DNA from: Sphingomonas sp. TREG-RG-20F-R18-01
Lineage (GTDB): Bacteria; Pseudomonadota; Alphaproteobacteria; Sphingomonadales; Sphingomonadaceae
Length of the DNA stretch: 64,000 bases
NCBI RefSeq assembly: GCF_022662475.1
Contig: NZ_JAKNQQ010000006.1
Location: 186,001 to 250,000 of the forward strand
Reading direction: 5' to 3'
Both the position numbers and the translations under genes were made by a program. The notes under the pieces were generated by a model. The model made no database searches and was not told the DNA's origin. It saw only the letters and a list, made by a program, of their open reading frames with translations. Each line of letters starts with the position of its first letter. The stretch's first letter is position 1. Of this stretch, positions 19,172 to 28,814 are shown piece by piece.

Positions 19172-20202
19172 ACGACATGACCCCCATCGTGAAGACGACG
19201 CCGAAGGACTGGGAAACCGATCAGGAAGTCCGCTGGTGCCCGGGCTGCGGCGACTATGCCGTGCTCAAGGCGGTCCAGCGCACGATGCCCGAAATCGGCG
19301 CGCGTCCGGAAAACACCGTGTTCGTCAGCGGCATCGGCTGCTCGTCGCGCTTTCCTTATTATATGGAGACCTACGGCTTCCACACGATCCACGGGCGTGC
19401 GCCTGCGGTCGCGACGGGCGTCAAGCTCGCCAACCCCGATCTCGACGTGTGGATCATCACCGGGGACGGCGACGCGCTGTCGATCGGCGGCAACCACACG
19501 ATGCACCTCATCCGCCGCAATCTCGATTGCCAGGTTCTGCTCTTCAACAACGAGATCTACGGCCTGACCAAGGGGCAGTACTCCCCGACGTCGCGCGTCG
19601 GCACGCGCACGCCATCGACTCCGTTCGGTTCGGTCGACACCCCCGCCAACCCGTGCGCGTTTGCATTGGGCGCAGGCGGCCGGTTCATCGCGCGCGCGAT
19701 CGACATCCACAAGAACCTCGTCGGCGTCCTGAAGGCAGCGCATGCGCACAAGGGCACCGGGTTCGTCGAGATCTTCCAGAACTGCATCGTCTATAACGAC
19801 GACGTCTTCGCGCCCTTCACCGAGAAGAAGAACGCTGGTGCCAACCAGCTTTGGGTCGAGCACGGCAAGCCGTTGCTGTTCGAAGCCGGCACCAAGGGCC
19901 TGGCGATGGACATGGAGCGGCTGGTGCTCAAGGTCGTCGACGTAGTCGACGGCGACTGGGCGGCGGCTGGCGTGATCGTGCATGACCAGACCAACCGTGG
20001 CCTGGCGCACATGCTTGTCGAGATGCCTTTCGGGATGTTCCCAATGGCGCTCGGCGTGCTGTTCGACGATCCGCGTCCGACGTTCGAAAGCGCGGTCGTG
20101 ACGCAGAATACGGAAGCGGCGAAGGGCAAGACGCCCGACCTGCAGAAGCTGCTCTCGCAGGGGCAGACGTGGCAGGTGGAGAAAGAACCACGAGTCGAGT
20201 AA
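19168..20202 (+). CDS. korB: 2-oxoacid:ferredoxin oxidoreductase beta subunit
   Basis: KorB binds thiamine diphosphate and an iron-sulfur cluster. The 344-residue protein has WCPGCGDY and GIGCSSR, which carry cluster cysteines. The TPP motif runs from GDGDALSIGGNH to NNEIYGLTKGQYSP. It is translationally coupled to korA. The 2-oxoglutarate preference is inferred from similarity to KorB-type sequences; another 2-oxoacid cannot be excluded. Confidence 0.93.
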   Translation: MNDMTPIVKTTPKDWETDQEVRWCPGCGDYAVLKAVQRTMPEIGARPENTVFVSGIGCSSRFPYYMETYGFHTIHGRAPAVATGVKLANPDLDVWIITGDGDALSIGGNHTMHLIRRNLDCQVLLFNNEIYGLTKGQYSPTSRVGTRTPSTPFGSVDTPANPCAFALGAGGRFIARAIDIHKNLVGVLKAAHAHKGTGFVEIFQNCIVYNDDVFAPFTEKKNAGANQLWVEHGKPLLFEAGTKGLAMDMERLVLKVVDVVDGDWAAAGVIVHDQTNRGLAHMLVEMPFGMFPMALGVLFDDPRPTFESAVVTQNTEAAKGKTPDLQKLLSQGQTWQVEKEPRVE

Positions 20203-20208
20203 GAGGAT

Positions 20209-20679
20209 CTCGCACGAAGCCACAAAGGCACGAAGAAGGGTGATGGATGCGCGTTGCGCTGGAAGACATTGCCCGGATCTCGGTCGATTGTGGCTTCAAG
20301 CTGCATCAAGCGCTCGGGCCGGGACTTCTTGAGTCGGTGTATGAAGTCTGCCTCGCATCCAGCCTGATGGATCGGGGGTTGTCGGTGGAACGGCAGCGGC
20401 CGATCCCAATCCGGTTCAATGGGTTGCAATTCGAAGAGGGGTTCCGGGCAGACATTCTCGTCGAGGGAATGTTGCTGATCGAACTGAAATCTACGGAACG
20501 ATATGCCGCCGTCCACGCTAAGCAGGTTCTAACCTATCTCAGGTTGATGGACCTGCCACTGGGACTGCTGATGAATTTCGGAGCACCGACAGTCAAGGAC
20601 GGCGTGAGGCGGCTCATCAACGATTATGTAAGTCCGTATCCATGATCTCCTGCTTCGTGCCTTTGTGGCTTTGTGCGAG
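20209..20679. repeat. 27-bp near-perfect inverted repeats boxing one GxxExxY gene
   Basis: The left arm at 20209-20235 reads CTCGCAC, then GAAGCCACAAAGGCACGAAG. The right arm at 20653-20679 is its reverse complement with a single mismatch. The arms enclose 417 bp that hold exactly one gene. Inside both arms an ATGGAT follows at a similar distance. I see no target-site duplication next to the arms. The unit looks like a minimal mobile or repeat-borne cassette without its own transposase. Confidence 0.8.
20247..20645 (+). CDS. GxxExxY protein (PD-(D/E)XK nuclease-like)
   Basis: The 132-residue protein has the naming motif GLLESVY at residues 26-32. A nuclease-like core follows with D69 in RADILVE and an E79-x-K81 pair in IELKS, then a QVLTYLR segment. 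It therefore keeps the D, E and K residues of PD-(D/E)XK enzymes, but no activity of this family is known to me. The gene is the only content of a 471-bp unit bounded by 27-bp inverted repeats. The start ATG at 20247 lies 11 bp after the left arm, and the stop lies 7 bp before the right arm. Confidence 0.88.
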   Translation: MRVALEDIARISVDCGFKLHQALGPGLLESVYEVCLASSLMDRGLSVERQRPIPIRFNGLQFEEGFRADILVEGMLLIELKSTERYAAVHAKQVLTYLRLMDLPLGLLMNFGAPTVKDGVRRLINDYVSPYP

Positions 20680-20706
20680 TCACCTTTCTTCCACGGTAGC
20701 GCCAAA

Positions 20707-22083
20707 GTGAGCGACGCCCCCGCACTCCTCTGGCTCCGCCGGGACCTCCGCCTCGCCGATCATCCCGCGCTGATCGCCGCGATCAACGAGGGACCAGTCA
20801 TCCCCGTCTACATCCTCGACGACGACACCCCCGACAAATACCACATGGGCGGTGCGTCAAGATGGTGGCTCCACCACAGCCTCGACAGCCTCGATGCCGA
20901 CCTGCGCGAGAAGGGCTCACGCCTGATCCTGCGCCGTGGCAAATGCGTCGATGTGCTGGCCGAACTCGCAAAGGAAACCGGCGCGACGCAGGTCCATTGC
21001 ATCCGCCATTTCGAACCGTGGTGGCGCAAGGCCGAGGAAGCGGTCGCCGAGACGCTCGACCTCGTCTGCCGCGACGGCAATTACCTCGCGCCGCCAGGAT
21101 CGATCACGACCGGCAGCGGCGGGCAGTACAAGATCTACACCCCGTTCTGGCGCGCGCTCAAGCAGCACATGCCGCCCCCCGCGCCGATCCACAAACCCAC
21201 GAAAATCCCGTCGCCGAAGAAATGGCCCAAGAGCGACAAACTCGCCGACTGGACGTTGCTGCCGACCAAGCCCGACTGGTCGACCGGCTTCTCGAACGAC
21301 TGGACCCCCGGCGAAGACGCCGCGCACGATCGCCTGAACGCGTTCAAGAAGCAGGCGAAGTACTATGACGACACGCGAAACTTCCCCTCGCAGGAGGGTA
21401 GCTCGCGCTTGTCCCCGCACCTCCATTTCGGCGAACTTTCGGCAGCGCAGGTGTGGCACGCGGTCGCCAATGTCGGCGGGTCGGTCGATGTCTTCCTGAG
21501 CGAGATCGGCTGGCGCGACTATGCGCAAAACGTCATCCTGCAATATCCGGAGTACGGCTCAAAGAACGCGCGCGAGAAGTATGACGCGATGCCGTGGCGC
21601 AGCGGCAAGGACGCCGACGCCGACCTCAAGGCATGGCAGAAGGGCCGCACGGGCTATCCGATCGTCGACGCCGGGATGCGCCAGCTCTGGAAAACCGGCT
21701 GGATGCACAACCGCGTCCGCATGATCACCGCGAGCTTCCTGATCAAGCACCTCCTGATCGACTGGCGCGAGGGCGAGCGGTGGTTCTGGGATTGCCTGGT
21801 CGATGGCGATTACGGATCCAACTCGGTCAACTGGCAGTGGACCGCGGGCACGGGAATCGATTCGAACATGTTCGTCCGGATCATGGCGCCGCTGACCCAG
21901 TCGCCCAAGTTCGACGCGGGGGCCTATATTCGTGAATGGGTGCCCGAGCTCGCCGACGTGAAGGGCGACGCAATCCACGACCCCGAGGAGGCCGGGTGCC
22001 GCCCGAAGGAGTATCCCGCCAAGATCATCGGCCACCGCGAGGCGCGCGAGCGTGCGTTGCAGGCGGTGAAACAGGTGCGCTGA
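20707..22083 (+). CDS. phrB: Deoxyribodipyrimidine photolyase (class I)
   Basis: The 458-residue flavoprotein splits cyclobutane pyrimidine dimers using blue light. The start is taken as the GTG at 20707, giving MSDAPALLWLRRDLRLADHP, where the conserved photolyase N-terminus begins. An alternative at 20665 would lie inside the inverted repeat. Family FAD-domain motifs include LSPHLHFGELS, SEIGWRDYA, WMHNRVRM and NWQWTAGTGIDS. It may be a cryptochrome-like variant, but the conserved tryptophan and FAD-binding residues look complete. Confidence 0.95.
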   Translation: MSDAPALLWLRRDLRLADHPALIAAINEGPVIPVYILDDDTPDKYHMGGASRWWLHHSLDSLDADLREKGSRLILRRGKCVDVLAELAKETGATQVHCIRHFEPWWRKAEEAVAETLDLVCRDGNYLAPPGSITTGSGGQYKIYTPFWRALKQHMPPPAPIHKPTKIPSPKKWPKSDKLADWTLLPTKPDWSTGFSNDWTPGEDAAHDRLNAFKKQAKYYDDTRNFPSQEGSSRLSPHLHFGELSAAQVWHAVANVGGSVDVFLSEIGWRDYAQNVILQYPEYGSKNAREKYDAMPWRSGKDADADLKAWQKGRTGYPIVDAGMRQLWKTGWMHNRVRMITASFLIKHLLIDWREGERWFWDCLVDGDYGSNSVNWQWTAGTGIDSNMFVRIMAPLTQSPKFDAGAYIREWVPELADVKGDAIHDPEEAGCRPKEYPAKIIGHREARERALQAVKQVR

Positions 22084-22123
22084 GCGGCTTGGCAACCACG
22101 CCCCGGAATGCGAGGGGGGCGCG

Positions 22124-23317
22124 ATGTTTGGGGTATTTGCAAAACCGTTCAATGCCGTGCTCGACCGGATCGATGCTGGTCTGGTCGAGGGGTCGCTCGC
22201 GGCAACCTTGCCGGGGGGGCGCAAGCGGCTGCTCGGCGGGAGGGCGCCCGGGCCGGCGGCGGTGGTCGATCTGGTCAGCTGGCGCGCACTGCTGCGGCTG
22301 GTGACGGGCGGCTCGGCGGGCTGGTATGTCGGCTGGGCCAAGGGGGAGTGGACCAGCCCCGATCCGACCGTGCTGTTCGAACTGTTCATGCGCAACCGCC
22401 TCAGTCTGGGCGGGACGGCGCGATCGGGCGGAATGATCCGCATGCTGCGCGGCTGGCGCAACGCCCTGCGCCGCAACTCGCGCGCGGGATCCCGGCGCAA
22501 CATCCATTTCCACTACGATCTGGGTAACGACTTCTATAGCCTGTGGCTCGATCCGAGCATGATGTACTCGGCCGCACTGTTCGATGAAGCGGCGATGACG
22601 ACCGAGAATCTGACGGCGGCACAGGCGCGAAAGAACGTTGCGATCCTCGACCGGCTGGAGCTGACGCCCGGGCAGACCGTGCTCGAGATCGGCTGCGGCT
22701 GGGGTGGCTTCGCCGAGGCGGCGGCGCGGCGCGGGGTGCGGGTCGATGCAATCACGCTGTCGAGCGAACAGGAACGCGCGGTCAATGACCGGATCGCGGA
22801 TGCCGGGCTGTCGGGCGTCACCGTCTCGCGGACCGATTACCGCGATGTCACCGGCCAGTATGACGGGATCGTCAGCATCGAGATGGTCGAGGCGGTCGGA
22901 CAGGACTATTGGGGCACGTATCTCGCCGCGATCGCGCGCGCGCTCAAACCCGGCGGGCGCGCGGCGATCCAGTATATCACGATCGATGACGCGATCTTCG
23001 AGGCCTATGCCGCGAACGTCGATTTCATCCAGCGGTTCGTGTTTCCGGGCGGGATGCTGCTGTCGGAAAGCCGCTTCCGCGCGCTCGCCAGGTCGCACGG
23101 ACTCGCGTGGCAGGACAAGCGCAGCTTCGGCCTTCATTATGCCGAGACGCTGCGTCGCTGGCGGATCGCGTTCGATGCAGCGGTGCATGCTGGGCGTCTT
23201 CCGGCGAAGTTCGACAGCAAGTTCATAAACTTGTGGCGCTATTATCTGATGTACTGCGAGGGCGGGTTCCGCGGGCAGGGAATCGACGTCGCACAGGTCA
23301 CGCTGGTCAAGGTCTGA
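22124..23317 (+). CDS. cfa: Cyclopropane-fatty-acyl-phospholipid synthase family methyltransferase
   Basis: The 397-residue enzyme transfers a methylene from S-adenosylmethionine to unsaturated acyl chains of membrane phospholipids. The N-terminal lipid-binding region is followed by HYDLGNDFYSLWLDPSM and the SAM motif LEIGCGWGGFAE. EMVEAVGQDYW and a C-terminal YYLMYCEGGFRGQGIDV come next. The gene follows the photolyase by 40 bp on the same strand, which would suit a shared stress role, though this is inferred only from position. Confidence 0.93.
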   Translation: MFGVFAKPFNAVLDRIDAGLVEGSLAATLPGGRKRLLGGRAPGPAAVVDLVSWRALLRLVTGGSAGWYVGWAKGEWTSPDPTVLFELFMRNRLSLGGTARSGGMIRMLRGWRNALRRNSRAGSRRNIHFHYDLGNDFYSLWLDPSMMYSAALFDEAAMTTENLTAAQARKNVAILDRLELTPGQTVLEIGCGWGGFAEAAARRGVRVDAITLSSEQERAVNDRIADAGLSGVTVSRTDYRDVTGQYDGIVSIEMVEAVGQDYWGTYLAAIARALKPGGRAAIQYITIDDAIFEAYAANVDFIQRFVFPGGMLLSESRFRALARSHGLAWQDKRSFGLHYAETLRRWRIAFDAAVHAGRLPAKFDSKFINLWRYYLMYCEGGFRGQGIDVAQVTLVKV

Positions 23318-23345
23318 CGCCAAACCGGAAGCTGCGCGGAAACGC

Positions 23346-23369
23346 GAAACCCACGCTGCGCCGGGTTTC
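23346..23369. terminator. Hairpin between convergent cfa and sulP
   Basis: A 7-bp stem (GAAACCC with GGGTTTC) and a 10-base loop lie between the two converging genes. There is no clear T-run on either side, so termination is only suggested. Confidence 0.35.
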
Positions 23370-23421
23370 TCGGTCACGCTCGAAACGAACGGTCACGATC
23401 AACCCGGCCCATCGACCGCCA

Positions 23422-24903
23422 TCAATGCGGCACTACCCCGAGCTCGAACCCGGTCTTGTCGTGCAAGGCATAGCGATCGACTAGATCGGCGCTCGCGCGA
23501 TTGTAGCCGATGACCTCGACCACCGACCCGTCCCGGCGCAGCCGGGCGACGATCTTGTCGAGCGCGCCGACCCCCGAAATGTCCCAGAAATGCGCTGAGG
23601 TCATATCGATCGTGACCGGCGCGCCGTGCTCCGGCAGGAACGCCCTTGAGAAGCGGTCGACCGAGGCAAAGAAGATCTGCCCGCTGACCTGGTAGACCAC
23701 GCCGCCGGCACCCGTCGTGCGCACCACGGAAACCATCCGCCCCACCTTGCCCGCGAAGAAGATCCCCGACAGCAGCACCCCGGCCAGCACGCCCTGCGCC
23801 AGATCATGCGTCGCGACGACGACCGCGACCGTCACCAGCATCACCGCCGAGGACGTCGGCGGGTGCCGGCCGAGGTTGAGGATCGAATTCCAGCTGAAGG
23901 TCCCGATCGAGACCATGATCATCACCGCGACCAGCGCGGGCATCGGGATCCGCCCGACCACCGGCCCCAGCACCGCGAGCAGGAACAGCAGGAACGCCCC
24001 CGCGACGAAGGTCGACAGCCGCTTGCGCCCGCCCGAGGTCACGTTGATCACCGATTGGCCGATCATCGCGCACCCGCCCATCCCGCCGACCAATGCGGCG
24101 ACGATGTTAGCCCCGCCTTGGCCCGCGCATTCACGGCGCTTGTTGCTATCCGTGTCGGTCATGTCGTCGACGATCTGCGCGGTGAGCAGCGATTCGAGCA
24201 GCCCGACCGCCGCCATCGTCAACGAATAGGGCAGGATGATCCGCAGCGTCTCCCACGTCAGCGGAACCTGCGGCAGCGCGAACGACGGCAGCCCCGAGGG
24301 CAGGCGTCCCATGTCGCCGACGGTGCGCACCGGCAGGGCGAGCGCGATGCTGATCACCGCGAGCACGACGATCGCGACCAGCGGGGAGGGCAGCGCCTTG
24401 GTCAGGCGCGGCAGGAGATAGATGATCGCCAGACCGCCAGCGACCAGCGCGAAGCTATGCCAGGTCACGCCCGTCAGCTGCGGCAACTGCGCCATGAAAA
24501 TGAGGATCGCCAAGGCGTTGACGAAACCAGTGATCACCGAGCGGGAAACGAACTGCATCACCAGGTCGAGCCGGAGCACCGCCGCGAGGATTTGGAACAC
24601 CCCCATCAGGATGGTCGCGGCGAAAAGATAGGGGACGCCGTGATCACGCACCAGCGGCGTCACCACCACCGCGACCGCCGCGGTCGCCGCCGAGATCATC
24701 GCGGAACGGCCGCCGATGAAGGAGATGACGATCGCGATCGCGACCGAGGCGTAAAGCCCGACCTGCGGATCGACGCCCGAGATGATCGAGAAGCCGATCG
24801 CTTCGGGAATGAGCGCCAGCGCGACGACGATGCCGGCCAGCGTCTCGCGCCGCACGTCGGCGAACGAGGAGAACCATTGGGTTCTGAAAGATGAAAATGT
24901 CAT
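23422..24903 (-). CDS. SulP-family anion transporter with STAS domain
   Basis: The 493-residue protein has about ten or more hydrophobic helices from residue 18 to about 370 and a C-terminal STAS domain (about 390-490). It belongs to the SulP family, which moves sulfate, bicarbonate or other anions across the inner membrane. The signature region includes [20 protein letters not shown] near residue 30. I chose the ATG at 24901-24903; the upstream ATG at 24966 would place the start inside structured leader sequence. Sulfate versus bicarbonate cannot be decided; no carbonic anhydrase is adjacent. Confidence 0.93.
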   Translation of the reverse strand: MTFSSFRTQWFSSFADVRRETLAGIVVALALIPEAIGFSIISGVDPQVGLYASVAIAIVISFIGGRSAMISAATAAVAVVVTPLVRDHGVPYLFAATILMGVFQILAAVLRLDLVMQFVSRSVITGFVNALAILIFMAQLPQLTGVTWHSFALVAGGLAIIYLLPRLTKALPSPLVAIVVLAVISIALALPVRTVGDMGRLPSGLPSFALPQVPLTWETLRIILPYSLTMAAVGLLESLLTAQIVDDMTDTDSNKRRECAGQGGANIVAALVGGMGGCAMIGQSVINVTSGGRKRLSTFVAGAFLLFLLAVLGPVVGRIPMPALVAVMIMVSIGTFSWNSILNLGRHPPTSSAVMLVTVAVVVATHDLAQGVLAGVLLSGIFFAGKVGRMVSVVRTTGAGGVVYQVSGQIFFASVDRFSRAFLPEHGAPVTIDMTSAHFWDISGVGALDKIVARLRRDGSVVEVIGYNRASADLVDRYALHDKTGFELGVVPH

Positions 24904-24927
24904 GAGATACCAAACGCAGGCACATGG

Positions 24928-25023
24928 CACCGGACCGCTTGCAGGGTCGGTGACTTCGCTATCCATGTGTTCTGTTATCCAGCGGATCGGCGGCTGGAAG
25001 AGCCACCCGGATTTGCACCGGGT
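24928..25023 (-). ncRNA. Candidate structured 5' leader of the SulP gene
   Basis: Three hairpins line up upstream of the sulP start within the 229-bp gap to the SDR gene. On the plus strand they are CACCG-ACC/GGT-CGGTG with one bulge (24928-24952), GGCT/AGCC (24992-25004), and a perfect 6-bp stem ACCCGG/CCGGGT with a 7-base loop (25005-25023). In the transcript they come in the reverse order, ending 25 nt before the ATG. I recall a sul1 RNA motif upstream of sulfate transporters in Alphaproteobacteria but cannot confirm a match. Confidence 0.4.
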
Positions 25024-25132
25024 CCAGGCGAGTGTGGGTGCTCTAGCGCTGGGGTGGGGGAATGATCAAGTCCCGATCTTGTCCCGCCATGACGGCAAGG
25101 CCTGTGCAACGTCGCTCGGCCCCCACCTCCCG

Positions 25133-25870
25133 TCACCCGACCTGTTCGAAATGCCCCGTCGCGAAATCCTCCGCCAGCAGCGCCACGATCCGTTCCGCGA
25201 CGACGCGCGGTTCCTTCACCGACTTGGGGTCCTCACCCGGATAGGCGCGGCGACGCATGTCGGTGCGGGTCGCGCCTGGGTCGAGGATCGCGGTGCGGAT
25301 GTTGCTGATTCGCTCCATTTCGTCACCGTACGCCGAAACGATCGTCTCGAACGCCGCCTTGGACGCGCCGTACAGTCCCCAATAGGCGCGCGGCTTGCGC
25401 CCGACGCTCGAGCTAACGCCGATCACGCGCGCGCGGTCGGACTTGCGCAGCATCGGGTCGAACGCCGCAATCAACGCGGCCTGTGCACTGACGTTCAGCG
25501 TCAGCACCGCCGCCATTTCCTTGGGATCGATCGCGGGCACGGGTGCGAGCGTGCCGAGCATCGCCGCGTTGAGGACGAGAATGTCCAGCGTCAGCCAACG
25601 TTCTCCGATCGCCTGGCCGAGCCGCGCAATCGCATCGGCCTGGGTCAGATCGAGCGGCGCGATCGTCGCCGATCCCCCCGCATCGAAGATGGCGTTCTCG
25701 ACCGCTTCCAGCGACGCCGCGGTGCGCGCGGTGAGGACGACATGCGCCCCGGCTGCGGCGAGCGCGATCGCCGTCGCGGCACCGATCCCCTTGCTCGCGC
25801 CAGTAACGAGCGCGATCCGCCCGGCAAACGGACGGTCGGCAGCGGGCTGTTCGACAGCGGTATCGGTCAT
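25133..25870 (-). CDS. Short-chain dehydrogenase/reductase
   Basis: The 245-residue Rossmann protein has the NAD(P) motif TGASKGIG near residue 24, the structural NAA motif, a catalytic serine in GVSSSVG and the YGASK pair. An arginine after the first beta strand (TARTAAS) hints at NADP. The substrate is unknown. It lies 12 bp downstream of purF on the same strand, so they are probably co-transcribed, without an obvious metabolic link. Confidence 0.92.
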   Translation of the reverse strand: MTDTAVEQPAADRPFAGRIALVTGASKGIGAATAIALAAAGAHVVLTARTAASLEAVENAIFDAGGSATIAPLDLTQADAIARLGQAIGERWLTLDILVLNAAMLGTLAPVPAIDPKEMAAVLTLNVSAQAALIAAFDPMLRKSDRARVIGVSSSVGRKPRAYWGLYGASKAAFETIVSAYGDEMERISNIRTAILDPGATRTDMRRRAYPGEDPKSVKEPRVVAERIVALLAEDFATGHFEQVG

Positions 25871-25882
25871 CGTCGGCAGTCC

Positions 25883-27367
25883 TTAGCTGACGCGTTCGGC
25901 CAGCAGCGCGAACTGGTCGACCGACGAGACATCATCCTGGTCGGTCAGCGTCGTCGGATAGTCGCCGGTGAAGCAGGCATCGCAATGGCTTGGCCGGATC
26001 GCGTTGCGCTGCGGCTCGCCGAGCGCCTTGTACAGGCCGTCGATCGAGACGAACGCGAGGCTGTCGGCCTTGATATACGCCGCCATCTCCTCGAGATTCT
26101 TCGTCGCGGCGAGCAGCTTGGCACGCTCGGGCGTGTCGACGCCGTAAAAGCACGAATGCCGCGTCGGCGGGCTCGCGATCCGCATATGGACTTCGGCCGC
26201 GCCCGCTTCGCGCATCATCTCGACGATCTTGAGGCTGGTCGTCCCGCGCACGATCGAATCATCGATCAGCACGATCTTCTTGCCCGCGATCAGCGCGCGA
26301 TTGGCGTTGTGCTTCAACTTCACACCAAGGTGACGAACCTTGTCGCCCGGCTGGATGAAGGTGCGCCCGACATAATGCGAGCGGATAATCCCGAGTTCGA
26401 ACGGGATGCCCGATTCCTGCGCATAGCCGAGCGCCGCCGGGGTGCCCGAATCGGGGACCGGGATGACGAGGTCCGCATCGACCGGGCTTTCGATCGCGAG
26501 CTGCGCGCCGATCGCCTTGCGGACGGTGTAGACGCTGCGGTCCTCCGAGATCGAATCGGGGCGCGAGAAATAGACGAATTCGAAGATGCACGGACGCGCC
26601 GACACGGGCGCGAACGGGCGATGCGAGGTGATCTCGCTGCCCTTGACCATCACCAGCTCGCCCGGATCGATCGAGCGGACGAAGGTCGCACCGACGACGT
26701 CGAGCGCGACCGTCTCGGAAGCGAAGATCACCGCGTCGCTGCCGTCCGACTGTTCGATCCGGCCCATCACGAGGGGGCGGATGCCGAGTGGATCGCGACA
26801 CGCGATCATGCCCTCAGGCGTCATCACGATCAGCGAATAGGCGCCTTCGACGCGCTTCAACGCATCGATGAACTTGTCGACGACGGTGCGATAATTGGAC
26901 GTCGCGACGAGATGGATGATCGTCTCGGTATCGCTGGTCGACTGGAAGATCGACCCGCGCCGGACGAGATCGCGGCGCAACCGCATCGCGTTCGAGATAT
27001 TGCCGTTATGCGCGATCGCGAACCCGCCCGAGGCGAGGTCGGCGTAGAGCGGCTGGACGTTGCGCAAAGCGGTCTCGCCGGTGGTGGAGTAGCGCACATG
27101 GCCGCAGGCGACCGTGCCGCGCAGCGGGACCATGATCTCCTCGCGGTCGAAATTGCCAGCAACGTGGCCCATCGCGCGGTGGGTATGGAATTCGGCACCG
27201 TCGAAGCTGGTGATGCCAGCTGCTTCCTGCCCGCGATGCTGGAGCGCGTGGAGCCCCAGCGCGACCAGCCGGGCGGCGTCGGCCGCGCCGGAGATACCAA
27301 AGACACCGCATTCCTCATGCAGTTTGTCCCCGTTTTCGGGGGCTTCGAACGGATTGGTTGTGAGCAT
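25883..27367 (-). CDS. purF: Amidophosphoribosyltransferase
   Basis: PurF makes phosphoribosylamine from PRPP and glutamine, the first step of purine synthesis. The 494-residue protein starts at the ATG at 27365-27367. The glutaminase nucleophile is C20 in EECGVFG, so a short propeptide must be removed to expose it. The PRPP loop is [12 protein letters not shown]. Cysteines in [15 protein letters not shown] and HCDACFTG match the iron-sulfur ligands of the Bacillus-type enzyme, pointing to a 4Fe-4S form. Confidence 0.97.
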   Translation of the reverse strand: MLTTNPFEAPENGDKLHEECGVFGISGAADAARLVALGLHALQHRGQEAAGITSFDGAEFHTHRAMGHVAGNFDREEIMVPLRGTVACGHVRYSTTGETALRNVQPLYADLASGGFAIAHNGNISNAMRLRRDLVRRGSIFQSTSDTETIIHLVATSNYRTVVDKFIDALKRVEGAYSLIVMTPEGMIACRDPLGIRPLVMGRIEQSDGSDAVIFASETVALDVVGATFVRSIDPGELVMVKGSEITSHRPFAPVSARPCIFEFVYFSRPDSISEDRSVYTVRKAIGAQLAIESPVDADLVIPVPDSGTPAALGYAQESGIPFELGIIRSHYVGRTFIQPGDKVRHLGVKLKHNANRALIAGKKIVLIDDSIVRGTTSLKIVEMMREAGAAEVHMRIASPPTRHSCFYGVDTPERAKLLAATKNLEEMAAYIKADSLAFVSIDGLYKALGEPQRNAIRPSHCDACFTGDYPTTLTDQDDVSSVDQFALLAERVS

Positions 27368-27522
27368 TGGCGCCCTTCGGGGGAGGGTAGAGCTTCGAGG
27401 CCGCATATAGGGACGGTGATCGGCTTTGTCGCGCTTTTGTAACATCCCCCGGAGCGATTGGTCGCATTGTTCGTTCCGGCGGCTTTCGGGGATCGAAAAT
27501 TGTCGCGCATTGGGAGTTGAGC

Positions 27523-27774
27523 ATGGCGAAGGATCACGGGCCGAGCATCAAGGACGACAAACTGTATGAAGATTTGCGGCGCGATGGGGCGTCGCCGGAG
27601 AAGGCAGCGCGAATCGCCAACGCCAAGGCGGCGGGGACGATCGATCATCACGGCGGGGGCAAGCTGGAGGATCGCACCAAGGACGATCTGATGGACGAAG
27701 CGCGAAGGATCGGGATCGCGGGACGGTCGACGATGACCAAGGACGAACTGGTCGAGGCGATCCGCAAGGGGTGA
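27523..27774 (+). CDS. Small Rho-N/SAP-like domain protein (DUF7218-like)
   Basis: The ATG at 27523 has a good Shine-Dalgarno (GGGAG at 27512-27516) and gives 83 residues. The N-terminal half ([13 protein letters not shown] and [12 protein letters not shown]) is typical of small plasmid- and stress-linked proteins. The C-terminal half ([11 protein letters not shown], then [13 protein letters not shown]) resembles the helix-extended-helix Rho-N/SAP nucleic-acid-binding fold. A DNA or RNA binding role is an inference. It is divergent from purF. Confidence 0.85.
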   Translation: MAKDHGPSIKDDKLYEDLRRDGASPEKAARIANAKAAGTIDHHGGGKLEDRTKDDLMDEARRIGIAGRSTMTKDELVEAIRKG

Positions 27775-27781
27775 CCAAATG

Positions 27782-27869
27782 CCGTCACCCCGGCGGAGGC
27801 CGGAGCCGCCACGTAACAGGCACCCGTCTGCCCCGAACGTGGCAGCCCCGGCCTGTGCCGGGGTGACGG
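27782..27869. repeat. Inverted palindromic repeat pair upstream of hisI
   Basis: CCGTCACCCCGGC (27782-27794) and GCCGGGGTGACGG (27857-27869) form a perfect 13-bp outer stem. Each arm also has an inner CCGG palindrome. This is a REP-like intergenic repeat filling most of the gap between the Rho-N-like gene and hisI. Confidence 0.75.
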
Positions 27870-27898
27870 GGCGCATCTCTCCCGCTACACCGCGCGCC

Positions 27899-28261
27899 AT
27901 GGCAGACCCTCGCGAAACCGGCCTCGTGCTCGACCCGAAATATGATGCCGCCGGCCTCATCACCGCGGTGGCGACCGACCGCGCCACCGGCGAAGTCCTG
28001 ATGCTCGCGCATATGAATGCCGCTGCGCTCAAGCTGACGGTGGAAACCGGCGATGCGCATTTCTGGTCGCGCAGCCGCGGCGCGCTGTGGCGCAAGGGCG
28101 AGACGTCGGGGCATGTCCTGCGCGTCCACGATATCCGGATCGACTGCGACCAGGACGCCGTCTGGCTGATCGTCGATCCCGCCGGACCGGCGTGCCATAC
28201 CGGCGCGCGCAGTTGCTTCTATCGGCGCGTCGACCGCGATCGGCTGGTCCCGGTCGCATGA
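27899..28261 (+). CDS. hisI: Phosphoribosyl-AMP cyclohydrolase
   Basis: HisI opens the purine ring of phosphoribosyl-AMP in histidine synthesis. The 120-residue protein is the stand-alone form without a HisE domain. Conserved features are [27 protein letters not shown], and the zinc and magnesium region DCDQDAVW with cysteines in [13 protein letters not shown] chose the ATG at 27899, because the longer frame reads through the palindromic repeat. It overlaps the following lipoprotein gene by 4 bp. Confidence 0.95.
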   Translation: MADPRETGLVLDPKYDAAGLITAVATDRATGEVLMLAHMNAAALKLTVETGDAHFWSRSRGALWRKGETSGHVLRVHDIRIDCDQDAVWLIVDPAGPACHTGARSCFYRRVDRDRLVPVA

Positions 28262-28782
28262 ACCGCACGCCGCTGGCGGTGCTTCTGCTGCTGGCAGCAT
28301 GCCAGCAAGGCGCGCCGCCGCCGACCCGGACGACCGCGACGCCGATCGGCCTGGAAGCCGCCGCAATCCAGGCGGGAATCATCCCCGATCCAGCCAGCAC
28401 CGACATTACCGGCCTGTACGCGCGCGAAGGCGACCGGGTCTGCATCGTCCCCAGCGCGACTGCGTATCGGATCGGGGTGGCGGCCGATTATGACGACCGC
28501 GAACATTGCAGTGGCACCGGCACGGTCACGCGCGCTGGCGAGATCCTGCACGTCACGTTCGAGGGTGAGGGTGGCGGCCAAGCATGTGCGTTCGACGCGC
28601 GGTTTGAAGGCGATCGCCTCGTTTTCCCCGGGCGCCTGCCATCCGCCTGCCAGCGGATCTGCACCGGTCACGCGTCCGTCAGCGGTCTTATGCTCGACCG
28701 GTTGAGCGAATCGCTGTCCGAAGCATCCACGCTGCGCGACCTTCGCGGCAAACTGCTATGCCCGAGCGACGGACGGTCTTGA
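28258..28782 (+). CDS. Putative lipoprotein of unknown function
   Basis: The 174-residue protein has a hydrophobic signal ending in a clear lipobox LLAAC (C15), so it is likely anchored to a membrane. The mature part has five or more cysteines spread through a beta-like region (for example [13 protein letters not shown] and SACQRICTG), which could form disulfides. I recognise no family. It starts with a 4-bp overlap with hisI and ends inside the -35 region of the merR promoter. Confidence 0.8.
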   Translation: MNRTPLAVLLLLAACQQGAPPPTRTTATPIGLEAAAIQAGIIPDPASTDITGLYAREGDRVCIVPSATAYRIGVAADYDDREHCSGTGTVTRAGEILHVTFEGEGGGQACAFDARFEGDRLVFPGRLPSACQRICTGHASVSGLMLDRLSESLSEASTLRDLRGKLLCPSDGRS

Positions 28783-28807
28783 CGTTCACGTAAAGGGCAA
28801 CTATTTT
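28779..28807 (+). promoter_or_regulatory. Promoter with MerR-type operator for merR and the acyl-CoA dehydrogenase
   Basis: TTGACG (28779-28784) and TATTTT (28802-28807) are 17 bp apart. An imperfect palindrome centred on ACGT (28788-28791) covers 28779-28800 with 16 of 22 positions symmetric. It resembles the sites of LiuR-like MerR regulators of acyl-CoA catabolism. The predicted transcript start falls almost on the merR ATG at 28815, so the message may be leaderless. Confidence 0.6.
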
Positions 28808-28814
28808 GGCGGGC

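Noticed and set aside
24782..27442. An 886-codon open frame on the plus strand opposite sulP, the SDR and purF
   Set aside because: It spans three clear minus-strand genes and shows only the arginine/aspartate/histidine-rich composition of a shadow frame. Length alone is not evidence in such GC-rich DNA.
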